From assembly GCF_963667685.1 (NCBI RefSeq), contig NZ_OY763930.1, positions 1,532,501 to 1,596,500 of the forward strand: a stretch of DNA of 64,000 nucleotides. The letters are read 5' to 3'. This stretch comes from Maridesulfovibrio sp. (GTDB taxonomy: Bacteria; Desulfobacterota; Desulfovibrionia; Desulfovibrionales; Desulfovibrionaceae). Below, piece after piece: positions 7,977-14,682 of the stretch. Within the stretch, counting starts at the first letter, position 1, and each line of letters starts with the position of its first letter. The notes under the pieces are model-generated. The model made no database searches and was not told the DNA's origin. It saw only the letters and a list, made by a program, of their open reading frames with translations. A program made the translations under genes and the position numbers.

Positions 7977-9293
7977 CTAGGCCTTTTCAGGTTGAGGACC
8001 CCTGCGTGCGAACTTTGCAAGCAGGAATATTTCAGCCGCACCCAGAAGGGTGTACAGGGTGGTCAGGGCGATGAAGGAAAATGCCACCTGACTGGTCGCG
8101 ATGGGCGAGACAGCATCGGTAGTTTTCATCATGCCGTACACAATCCATGGCTGGCGTCCAACCTCGGCAACAGCCCACCCGGCCCACATAGCGATGTAAG
8201 GCAAGGGGATAGCAAAAAGCATTATCCGCAGGTAAAGCTTGTTTTCAATAAGCTTTTTGCGGTTCATCCATCCCCAGATACAGAGGATCGGGAAGAGTGT
8301 TCCCAGTCCGACCATAATTCTGAATGCGAGGAAGGTAACGGTAACAGGCGGACGGTCTTCTTTAGGCCATTCTTTGAGGCCCTTAACCGGGGCATCAAAG
8401 CTGTTGAATGCGAGGAAGCTAAGACCGCCGGGAATGCCGAAGAGTTCAACTGCATTTGTCTCGTTCTTTTCGTCGGGCACTGAGAGCAGGTACATGGGTG
8501 CACCGTTTTCAGCTGTATCCCAGAGGGCTTCCATGGCAGCAAGCTTTTCCGGCTGGTTAACAGCCACATCCTGCGCATGGTTGTGTCCCTGAGCGGCTAC
8601 GAGAATTGCAAAGATGAATGAAGCCACAAGACCTATTTTAAAGGACTTGGCGAAAAACTCGACTTCATTTTTCTTGAGCAGATGGTAAGCACTGATTCCC
8701 ATAATGAAAAATCCGGCAACTACGAATGAACCGAAAGCATTATGGAAAAATTGACCCCATGCAAAGGAGTTGCTTATGACTGCGCCGAAGTCTTCCAGTT
8801 CTGCACGGCCATTTCTCATAATATAGCCGACCGGATGTTGCATCCAGCCGTTGGCGAGAATAATCCAGATTGCGGAAATGTTTGAAGCGATAGCAACAAT
8901 CCAGATGGAAAGAGCGTGCATCTTGGGTGAAAGTTTTTTCCATCCAAAGATCCATGCAGCCAGAAATGTGGATTCCAAAAAGAAAGCTACAGTAGCTTCG
9001 ACAGCAAGCAGAGATCCGAAGATATCGCCTACATACTCGGAATAGCGGGACCAGTTGGTTCCGAACTGGAATTCAAGAGTGATTCCGGTCACGATACCGA
9101 GAACAAAGTTAATGACGAACAACTTTCCCCAGAATTTGGTCATGCGCAGATAAATATCTTTGTTTGTGCGCAGATACATGGTTTCCATCACGGCAACCAG
9201 TACGGAAAGTCCCAGTGTGAGCGGTACGAAAATGAAGTGGAACATTGTTGCCATGGCAAATTGCAGCCTTGACAGCATCAGAACATCCATCAT
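7977..9293 (-). CDS. cydA: Cytochrome bd oxidase subunit I
   Basis: A 438-residue membrane protein carrying the haems and the quinol site. The N-terminal LSRLQFAMATMFHFIFVPLTLGLS has the haem-ligand histidine, and GWAVAEVGRQPWIVYG near residue 380 is the CydA signature. At 438 residues it is the short form, without the long Q-loop insertion of the E. coli enzyme. Two ATG codons are adjacent; the second (9290) has better spacing from AGGAG, so the protein may lose one Met. It lies between a HEAT-repeat gene and cydB in one leftward operon. It reduces O2 without pumping protons. Confidence 0.96.
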   Translation of the reverse strand: MMDVLMLSRLQFAMATMFHFIFVPLTLGLSVLVAVMETMYLRTNKDIYLRMTKFWGKLFVINFVLGIVTGITLEFQFGTNWSRYSEYVGDIFGSLLAVEATVAFFLESTFLAAWIFGWKKLSPKMHALSIWIVAIASNISAIWIILANGWMQHPVGYIMRNGRAELEDFGAVISNSFAWGQFFHNAFGSFVVAGFFIMGISAYHLLKKNEVEFFAKSFKIGLVASFIFAILVAAQGHNHAQDVAVNQPEKLAAMEALWDTAENGAPMYLLSVPDEKNETNAVELFGIPGGLSFLAFNSFDAPVKGLKEWPKEDRPPVTVTFLAFRIMVGLGTLFPILCIWGWMNRKKLIENKLYLRIMLFAIPLPYIAMWAGWAVAEVGRQPWIVYGMMKTTDAVSPIATSQVAFSFIALTTLYTLLGAAEIFLLAKFARRGPQPEKA

Positions 9294-9318
9294 TCCTCTC
9301 CTTGTTCAAGTTGTTGAT

Positions 9319-10017
9319 TTAATTCCCTGAAATTTTATCCAGAGCTTCCTGAGCCAGCCTTCCCACCGTTACAGACTGCAATGAAGAGTCTTTATAAATA
9401 TCTATAACAGTATCATTATCCGCCAAAGCTTCAAGCTTTTTAACAGACTCGACAGCTTTCAGCCCTCCCAGAGCCCAGCAGGCGGAGCCTTGAATCACCG
9501 GGTCAGGATAGGAAAGAAAACGGATCATGTCTTTTGTGGCCTGAGCCGCTATCTGCGGACGATCCTGCGCCAGCCGGGCCACTCCCCAGACCGCCCCCCT
9601 TAGCAGGGTAGGGAATTCAAGGAAGTTTTCCGGGCCTTCTTCGTCTTCATGGCTGTAACTGAGCAGTATTTTCCCATATTCAGCAGCCATGGTCTCATTT
9701 ACGGCAGAGATCTCACCCATAGCTTCAGGGACACCCCAGGCGCATCCTCCGGATTCTTCATTAAGCATCCACATGATTCTGCGCATGACAATTCGTGCTC
9801 TCGCGGTGTCTTCTTTCACCATACGTGAAATAACTTTGCCGAAACAGGTTATGCCATGCCAGCGGACAATTACCGCGGGCGCGCAAAGTGAAGCGAAAAG
9901 CGGAGCAACAAGGGCCTGCATGGAATGCTTTTCCATCAGCCCTTCAAACTCGGTTTCCCAGTTTTCACTTTCCAGAGCATCCATGACTTCTTTTTTTATC
10001 CTGCGTCCGACAGCCAT
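9319..10017 (-). CDS. HEAT-repeat-like protein upstream of cydAB
   Basis: A 232-residue soluble, helix-rich protein. The C-terminal part (about 150-225) reads as HEAT/Armadillo-like repeats, for example PVIQGSACWALGGLKAVESV followed by VTVGRLAQEALDKI. The earlier segments APAVIVRWHGITCFGKVISR and PTLLRGAVWGVARLAQDRP have the same helix-pair look. No catalytic residues are visible. GGAGG precedes the ATG by eight bases. It begins the cyd transcript, 25 bases before cydA, so it could assist assembly or control of the oxidase, or bind another partner. I know similar proteins of unknown function in Desulfovibrio; the role is not established. Confidence 0.75.
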   Translation of the reverse strand: MAVGRRIKKEVMDALESENWETEFEGLMEKHSMQALVAPLFASLCAPAVIVRWHGITCFGKVISRMVKEDTARARIVMRRIMWMLNEESGGCAWGVPEAMGEISAVNETMAAEYGKILLSYSHEDEEGPENFLEFPTLLRGAVWGVARLAQDRPQIAAQATKDMIRFLSYPDPVIQGSACWALGGLKAVESVKKLEALADNDTVIDIYKDSSLQSVTVGRLAQEALDKISGN

Positions 10018-10085
10018 AAGCGAACCTCCATTCGAAGACTAACGCTAAAAAAAACTATTATTGATACCAGTGTAACGGTCTTCTA

Positions 10086-10116
10086 TTTTTATGTTTTCAA
10101 CTTTTTAACATAAAAA
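10086..10116. promoter_or_regulatory. Perfect inverted repeat upstream of the HEAT-cydAB operon
   Basis: TTTTTATGTT (10086-10095) and AACATAAAAA (10107-10116) pair perfectly around an 11-base centre, about 70 bases before the first start. It may be an operator, or a hairpin in the leader. A half-site resembling a Rex box (TTTGTGAA) lies just beyond it. No clean -35/-10 pair could be fixed. Confidence 0.3.
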
Positions 10117-10157
10117 GGAAGGCTTTGTGAATCAGTTTTTATTTAAGAGTCAGAAAT

Positions 10158-10181
10158 CCCGGGCAGAAAATTCCGCCCGGG
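10158..10181 (-). terminator. Hairpin after roo
   Basis: CCCGGGC (10158-10164) pairs with GCCCGGG (10175-10181). The T-run on the minus strand is weak, so read-through toward the cyd operon is possible. Confidence 0.5.
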
Positions 10182-10191
10182 AAAAGTAACT

Positions 10192-11397
10192 TTATTTACC
10201 GGTTTTTTCCTTGATGGCAGCAGCAATAGTTACCCCAAGCTGAAAGCATTCTTTCAGTGCATCGTGGTTAGGACGGTTTTTAGTTTTAATTTTGGGATCA
10301 ATGATATCGCAGCCCATATTTTCAAGCCATTCGGTAAGAATGTTTACGCACTCTCCGGACCAACCGAAGGAACCGACGCAGGCACCGATTTTATCTTTGG
10401 GGCGCAGACCCTTAACGTAAGTCAGTGCGTCAGCCATGCCGGGAAGGATTCCGTTGTTATGGGTCGGGGAGCCAATAACGATAGCAGCAGAGTCAAAAAC
10501 TTCGCTCATAATGTCACTGTGGTGGTTTGCCTTAACGGACATGACCTTTACGGAAATGCCTTCGGAAGCAAGACCGGAAGCAACAGCGTTAATCATACGC
10601 TCGGTGGAGCTCCACATGGTGTCGTAGAAAAGTGTGGCCTTGTTTTTAGGAATCTGATTTGCGTAATCCATGTATTTCTGGAGAGCAAAAGCACAATCCT
10701 CACCCCGGAACATGAGGCCGTGGTCCGGGCAGATCATATCTACATCCAGGTTGAGTCCTGCTAAGGTTTCAAGAGTTTTGATTACCTTGGGAGAGTAGGG
10801 GGTAATAATGTTGGCATAGTACTGCTGCATGTAGTCTTCAACCATTTCCCTGCTCATTTCATCAGCCCAGCGTTCACTTGCAGCGATGTTCTGACCGAAC
10901 GCGTCACTGGTGAACAGCATTTTTTCTTCGGGGATGAAGGTGAACATGTTGTCGGGCCAGTGCAGCATGCGGGTTTCGTAGAAGCGCAGAGTGCGTTTAC
11001 CGATGGAAACTTCTTCTCCGGGCTTAACAACATGGACGGGCCAGTCTTCGCAGTCAAAAAAAGTGTTCAGGGCTTTGCCGCCCATTACGGAGACAAAGAT
11101 TTTTTCAGGCTGGCAAAGCTCAACCATTTTTGCGAGGCAGCCGGCGTGGTCTGGTTCGAGATGGTTAACCACGATATAGTCAATTTCTTCAGGCTTGGTC
11201 AGGTGGGAGAGGGAGCAGAGGAACTGGTTTTCAGATCCCTTGGATACTGTATCAACCAGAACTTTTTTTTCGTCTTCAATGTAAAAGGCGTTATAGGTGG
11301 TTCCATTTGCGGAGCGGGCATAGCCGTGAAAGTTGCGGCAGTTCCAGTCAACCACTCCGATCCAGTGAACGCCTTCTTTTATTTCAACAGGTCTCAC
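10192..11397 (-). CDS. roo: Rubredoxin:oxygen oxidoreductase (flavodiiron protein)
   Basis: A 401-residue soluble enzyme reducing O2 (or NO) to water (or N2O) with electrons from rubredoxin. The N-terminal metallo-beta-lactamase-like domain holds the diiron ligands, seen in VNHLEPDHAGCL near residue 79 and later His/Asp residues such as CPDHGLMF near 224. The C-terminal flavodoxin domain (about 254-398) has the FMN loops SSTERMINA and GSPTHNNGILPGMADAL. The likely start is GTG at 11397 with AGGA eight bases upstream. The rubredoxin gene is immediately upstream, matching the known rub-roo arrangement of Desulfovibrio. Confidence 0.95.
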   Translation of the reverse strand: MRPVEIKEGVHWIGVVDWNCRNFHGYARSANGTTYNAFYIEDEKKVLVDTVSKGSENQFLCSLSHLTKPEEIDYIVVNHLEPDHAGCLAKMVELCQPEKIFVSVMGGKALNTFFDCEDWPVHVVKPGEEVSIGKRTLRFYETRMLHWPDNMFTFIPEEKMLFTSDAFGQNIAASERWADEMSREMVEDYMQQYYANIITPYSPKVIKTLETLAGLNLDVDMICPDHGLMFRGEDCAFALQKYMDYANQIPKNKATLFYDTMWSSTERMINAVASGLASEGISVKVMSVKANHHSDIMSEVFDSAAIVIGSPTHNNGILPGMADALTYVKGLRPKDKIGACVGSFGWSGECVNILTEWLENMGCDIIDPKIKTKNRPNHDALKECFQLGVTIAAAIKEKTGK

Positions 11398-11438
11398 TTT
11401 GATATTCCTAATATAATTTTATTGGTTTTTGATGCGCA

Positions 11439-11463
11439 GAAAGCCGGGGCATGCCCGGCTTTC
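11439..11463. other. Intercistronic hairpin between rub and roo
   Basis: GAAAGCCGGG (11439-11448) pairs with CCCGGCTTTC (11454-11463) around five bases. No T-run follows on the minus strand, so it is more likely an mRNA processing or stability element, or an attenuator between rub and roo, than a full terminator. Confidence 0.5.
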
Positions 11464-11512
11464 CGTGTTCTTTTATTTTACTTTAGACACATCCGGGGAA
11501 ATCCCGGAATGT

Positions 11513-11671
11513 TTAGTCTTCAGGCTCGAAATCGTCCTTGCCTGCACCACAGACCGGACATTCCCAATCATCGGGGATATCTTCGAATTTGGTGCCGGGT
11601 GCAATACCACTATCAGGATCGCCTTCTGCCGGATCGTAAACCCAGCCACAAATAGTACATACGTATTTCAT
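11513..11671 (-). CDS. rub: Rubredoxin
   Basis: A 52-residue one-iron electron carrier beginning [14 protein letters not shown]. The Fe(Cys)4 site is formed by CTIC near residue 5 and CPVC near residue 38, with the usual aromatic core residues (Tyr, Trp, Phe). It passes electrons to Roo and possibly to desulfoferrodoxin and rubrerythrin. It sits between the C-x4-C rubredoxin and roo. An AGAGA ribosome site precedes the ATG. Confidence 0.95.
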   Translation of the reverse strand: MKYVCTICGWVYDPAEGDPDSGIAPGTKFEDIPDDWECPVCGAGKDDFEPED

Positions 11672-11696
11672 TTATTTCTCTCCGTATTAAAATAAT

Positions 11697-11876
11697 TTAT
11701 CCCAGCGGGTTGAATGCTTTTTTGCTAGCACCGCAAACAGGGCATTTCCAGTCTTCAGGCAGATCAGCAAAAGCAGTACCTTTCGGAGTTTTACTTTTGC
11801 GGTCTCCTTTGTCAGGGTTATAGATGTAACCGCAGTTACTTACCTGACACTGGTACATATCTTTAGGTTCAGCCAT
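11697..11876 (-). CDS. Rubredoxin-like protein with a C-x4-C first cluster
   Basis: A 59-residue protein, [20 protein letters not shown] onward, with CPVC near residue 45. The first cysteine pair is Cys10 and Cys15, four residues apart instead of two. I recall a second rubredoxin with this C-x4-C spacing from Desulfovibrio desulfuricans 27774, whose redox and spectral properties differ from the normal type. It probably serves as a dedicated electron donor to the neighbouring desulfoferrodoxin, Roo or rubrerythrin. It lies 15 bases after dfx and 25 bases before rub. Confidence 0.9.
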   Translation of the reverse strand: MAEPKDMYQCQVSNCGYIYNPDKGDRKSKTPKGTAFADLPEDWKCPVCGASKKAFNPLG

Positions 11877-11891
11877 GATTTTTTTTAAAGC

Positions 11892-12275
11892 TTAAGCCTT
11901 CCAGAGGCCGTGCAGGTTACAGTATGCACGGGCGACAACCGGCTCGCTGCTGTTCTTGCACATGCAGAATTTTGCTTCAGGAGCTTCACCGGGTTTGAGC
12001 TGCTTGATCATGCGGGCGTTACCGCAGGAAAGTTCAATCCACTCAATCCAGTGTTTTTCTTCCATGGGGTGGGCTACGTCACCGACTTTTACAAGGTAGC
12101 CTTCGTCAGTCTTTTCGATAACCGGAACATGTTTTTCTTTTGCAGCGTCAACAGTATTTTCAGACATCAGAATCATATCAGAACCACAGCAGGCGAGGTC
12201 ACCGGGGCCTGCATGAAGAACCATAGTGATATTACCGCAACTTTCACATTTATAAACTTCGTACAGTTCAGCCAT
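11892..12275 (-). CDS. dfx: Desulfoferrodoxin (class I superoxide reductase)
   Basis: A 127-residue two-iron superoxide reductase. Centre I is a desulforedoxin-like domain with Cys10, Cys13, Cys29 and Cys30. Centre II, where superoxide is reduced to peroxide, uses His49, His69, His75, Cys119 and His122, with Glu47-Lys48 (EKHVPVIE) beside the active site. All these residues are present. Three further cysteines (84, 104, 106; the last two as FCMC) are not part of the known centres and I do not recall them from characterised homologues. The gene follows rubrerythrin by 31 bases and precedes the rubredoxins, giving enzyme and electron donors in one transcript. Confidence 0.96.
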   Translation of the reverse strand: MAELYEVYKCESCGNITMVLHAGPGDLACCGSDMILMSENTVDAAKEKHVPVIEKTDEGYLVKVGDVAHPMEEKHWIEWIELSCGNARMIKQLKPGEAPEAKFCMCKNSSEPVVARAYCNLHGLWKA

Positions 12276-12306
12276 ATCTAAATCTCCACTAAGTTAAGGT
12301 TATAGA

Positions 12307-12882
12307 CTACCAGTTTTCACAGACGACTTGAAAGTGAGCCTGAGGATGGTCGCATGCAGGGCATTTGTGCGGTGCGGAATCTCCCTCATGGACGTATCCA
12401 CAGTTCTGGCATTGCCAGATAATGGAAGAGTCTTTCTTGAACACTTTACCGTCTTCAATATTTTTGGCAAGGGCAAGATATCTTTTTTCATGAAATTCTT
12501 CCGCTACAGCGATTGAGCGGAAAATGGAAGCGATGGATTTGAATCCTTCTTCGTCGGCAATCTTGGCAAAATCAGGGTACATTTCCTGCCACTCATGTCT
12601 TTCGCCGCCTGCAGCTTCCTTGAGGTTTTCAACGGTGGAACCAATTACGCCCGCAGGAAATGCGGCAGTAACTTCCACTTCTCCGCCTTCAAGAAGCTTA
12701 AACAGTCTTTTAGCGTGTTCTTTTTCTTGATTAGCGGTTTCTTCGAAAATTTTAGAAATCTGGACGAATCCTTCTTTCTTCGCCTGGGAAGCAAAGTAAG
12801 TGTAGCGGTTACGCGCCTGGGACTCGCCTGCAAATGCAGTCAGAATATTTTTTTCAGTTTTTGAACCTTTAAGTTGGGACAT
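12307..12882 (-). CDS. rbr: Rubrerythrin
   Basis: A 191-residue peroxide-reducing diiron protein. The frame is open further upstream, but MSQLKGSKTEKN at 12882 has AGGAG at good distance and is the normal rubrerythrin start. The N-terminal ferritin-like four-helix domain has AGESQARNRYTYFA and ETANQEKEHAKRLF; a second ExxH occurs in AVAEEFHEKRY. The C-terminal rubredoxin domain (about 158-185) has CQNCGYVH and CPACDHPQ. It reduces hydrogen peroxide to water with electrons from rubredoxin. It is the first gene after perR, with its own promoter and a short leader hairpin, and continues into dfx. Confidence 0.95.
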   Translation of the reverse strand: MSQLKGSKTEKNILTAFAGESQARNRYTYFASQAKKEGFVQISKIFEETANQEKEHAKRLFKLLEGGEVEVTAAFPAGVIGSTVENLKEAAGGERHEWQEMYPDFAKIADEEGFKSIASIFRSIAVAEEFHEKRYLALAKNIEDGKVFKKDSSIIWQCQNCGYVHEGDSAPHKCPACDHPQAHFQVVCENW

Positions 12883-12894
12883 GATTTTCTCCTT

Positions 12895-12912
12895 GTCACG
12901 CTGCTGCGTGAC
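12895..12912 (-). promoter_or_regulatory. Small hairpin in the rbr leader
   Basis: GTCACG (12895-12900), six-base loop, then CGTGAC (12907-12912), ending just before the AGGAG ribosome site. It could protect the 5' end or tune translation. Confidence 0.35.
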
Positions 12913-12942
12913 TGTAGCTAGTAGTCGTAATTGGTATTGCAA

Positions 12943-12971
12943 TATTTAGCAGTTAATGGCGACTCTGTCAG
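12943..12971 (-). promoter_or_regulatory. Sigma-70-type promoter of the rbr-dfx-rub-roo genes
   Basis: On the minus strand, CTGACA (12966-12971) and TAAATA (12943-12948) are 17 bases apart, placing the transcript start about 50-60 bases before the rbr ATG. A clear PerR box was not identified. Confidence 0.5.
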
Positions 12972-12983
12972 GTATTTTAGACA

Positions 12984-13036
12984 AAAAAATAACATCTCCA
13001 TATACAACTATTTGGATTACATGAAGATGTTATTTT
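12984..13036 (-). terminator. Terminator after perR
   Basis: A 16-base inverted repeat (12986-13001 with 13021-13036, one mismatch) is followed by seven T on the minus strand. It separates perR from rbr. Confidence 0.75.
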
Positions 13037-13044
13037 AAAAAAAA

Positions 13045-13434
13045 TTAATGTACTTTACTCAGGCACTCAGGGCAAAAACCGAAGTACTCTATTGAGCATC
13101 CCTTAACTTCATAGCCTCTCGCCGCACTTGCGCCTATCGCGGGTGCGTTGACCTCTTCCATGACGTCATCCACTTTGCCGCACTGCACGCATCTGATATG
13201 CGGGTGAGGCTCAGCATAGCCGTCAAATCTGTTTTTACCGCCAGTCTCAATCTTGAGGATAATTCCGTTTTCCGCAAGCAGTTCAAGGTTGCGGTATACA
13301 GTACCAAGGCTGATGTTGGGCAGTCTTTTACGAACCCGCTCATATAGTTCATCCGCAGTGGGATGGCAGGTCAATCCTTTGAGTTCCTCAAGAATGAGTT
13401 CTCTTTGTTTTGATCTTCTTTGTCCTATTTTCAT
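13045..13434 (-). CDS. perR: Fur-family regulator, PerR-like
   Basis: A 129-residue winged-helix repressor starting MKIGQRRSKQRELILEELKG. A GTG six bases upstream overlaps the ribosome site (GAGAGG), so the ATG at 13434 is preferred. The DNA-binding helix lies in PNISLGTVYRNLELLAENG. The C-terminal domain has the structural-zinc cysteine pairs CVQC and CPEC, and metal-binding His/Asp in RFDGYAEPHPHIR. The position directly upstream of rubrerythrin and superoxide reductase makes peroxide sensing (PerR) more likely than iron or zinc sensing. The Fur family is certain; the PerR label rests mainly on context, which is well known in Desulfovibrio. The gene has its own terminator. Confidence 0.85.
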   Translation of the reverse strand: MKIGQRRSKQRELILEELKGLTCHPTADELYERVRKRLPNISLGTVYRNLELLAENGIILKIETGGKNRFDGYAEPHPHIRCVQCGKVDDVMEEVNAPAIGASAARGYEVKGCSIEYFGFCPECLSKVH

Positions 13435-13642
13435 GTGCACCTCTCGAGCTCAAAATAGTAATAGTTCTTGTTTAAGTCAAGCCTATTTTTAGCGCCCTTT
13501 CAAAATAATTCAATTAAAGTTAAAGAATGCCAGACTTTAAATGTATAATGAAGATTAAGCTCAAAAAGAATTGAAGCTTGCAGTCGGGGTGGATTCGAGC
13601 TATCCATAAAATCATTGAATTAAAGTAGATGCGGGAGTGCTC

Positions 13643-14509
13643 GTGCCCAGTCTTAAAAGTTTAATCCTACATTCGGACCCTGAGGTCCGTGCTGCAATCC
13701 GCAAATCATTGCGCGGAGTCGATCTTGTGCGCGTTCTTGGTGAAACAGTCCGCGCAGATGAGGCTCTGGAGCTGCACAAGGCCGTGGGCTACGGAATTAT
13801 TTTTCTGGGTTTCGATTTTACTGAAGGGATAAGCGGAGCCGAGCTGGCACAGGCGCTAGGCGGAAGTAAACATAAGCCGGGGCTTATATTTATAGCAGCT
13901 GATGAAACAAGGGCGTACGAAGCCTTTGAGTTGGGCGCTCTGGATTATCTTATCTGGCCGCCAGAGAAAGAGCGCATGGATAAGACTCTTGAACGTATAG
14001 CGCGTTTCAAAAGTCATTTCCGGGAGATCCCTGCTCCTTCTAACTGGAAGGAATCCGGCACAGGGGTGGAGACCGGCGAGGAAACTTTACAGCTATCCCT
14101 AGGTGAGGATGAGCAGGATAGATTTCTTTCCGCCCTTAAAAATGCATGGGATTTTTCTCAGACCCGTCAACCGGAGATTGAAAAGCTTCCGGTCAATCAG
14201 GACGGGAGCATGATGCTCATTCCCTATACCCAGATAATTTTTGTCGAGGCTTACGAAGATTATTCCTACGTGCATACAGCAAATCAGAAATTTCTCACTT
14301 CCCACCGGCTAAAGAATCTTGAAGAGCGCCTCGGTCCGCACCGTTTTTTCAGGGTGCATCGCAAATATCTTGTAAATTTGGAAATGGTTACGGAAATAGC
14401 TTCCCTGCCGGGTAGTAACTTTATGCTGCGAACCGCCGGCCGAACAAGAATTGAGTTGCCTATCAGCCGCAGACGGATCAGTAAACTCAAGCAGATTCTG
14501 GGGATGTGA
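13643..14509 (+). CDS. LytTR-type response regulator with degenerate receiver
   Basis: A 288-residue protein. Two GTG starts are possible (13637, 13643); GGGAG is correctly spaced for the second. The N-terminal receiver-like domain (about 1-115) keeps the fold, but the acidic pair is replaced by HS (LILHSDPEVR), the phospho-acceptor position is Gly (IIFLGFDFTEGISG), and the usual KP lysine is Trp (ALDYLIWPP). Phosphorylation therefore looks impossible. The C-terminal LytTR DNA-binding domain (about 185-285) is well kept: IIFVEAYEDYSYVHTA, then RFFRVHRKYLVNL. No histidine kinase is adjacent. acs follows in the same orientation, so it may control acs by another signal. Confidence 0.85.
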   Translation: MPSLKSLILHSDPEVRAAIRKSLRGVDLVRVLGETVRADEALELHKAVGYGIIFLGFDFTEGISGAELAQALGGSKHKPGLIFIAADETRAYEAFELGALDYLIWPPEKERMDKTLERIARFKSHFREIPAPSNWKESGTGVETGEETLQLSLGEDEQDRFLSALKNAWDFSQTRQPEIEKLPVNQDGSMMLIPYTQIIFVEAYEDYSYVHTANQKFLTSHRLKNLEERLGPHRFFRVHRKYLVNLEMVTEIASLPGSNFMLRTAGRTRIELPISRRRISKLKQILGM

Positions 14510-14682
14510 TGATGAGTATGCCGTTTACCGATATCCATGCGCCGTTTGTCGAATATGGGATGAATTGTTTCTTCCCGGTGTGTATTACGAAGATAGGAAG
14601 ACCCGTTTCGGGGAAGAAACAAGTTTTAAATACAGAGGTGTTTTTGGCGGTTTTAAATAACGGAGGTCTCTGTGGATCATAA
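14509..14682 (+). CDS. Possible small protein between the LytTR gene and acs
   Basis: A 57-codon frame (MMSMPFTDIHAPFVEYGMNC onward) whose ATG overlaps the regulator stop (TGATG) and whose end overlaps the acs start by 11 bases. The overlaps suggest translational coupling. No motif or clear ribosome site is visible, and the frame may be chance. Confidence 0.3.
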   Translation: MMSMPFTDIHAPFVEYGMNCFFPVCITKIGRPVSGKKQVLNTEVFLAVLNNGGLCGS

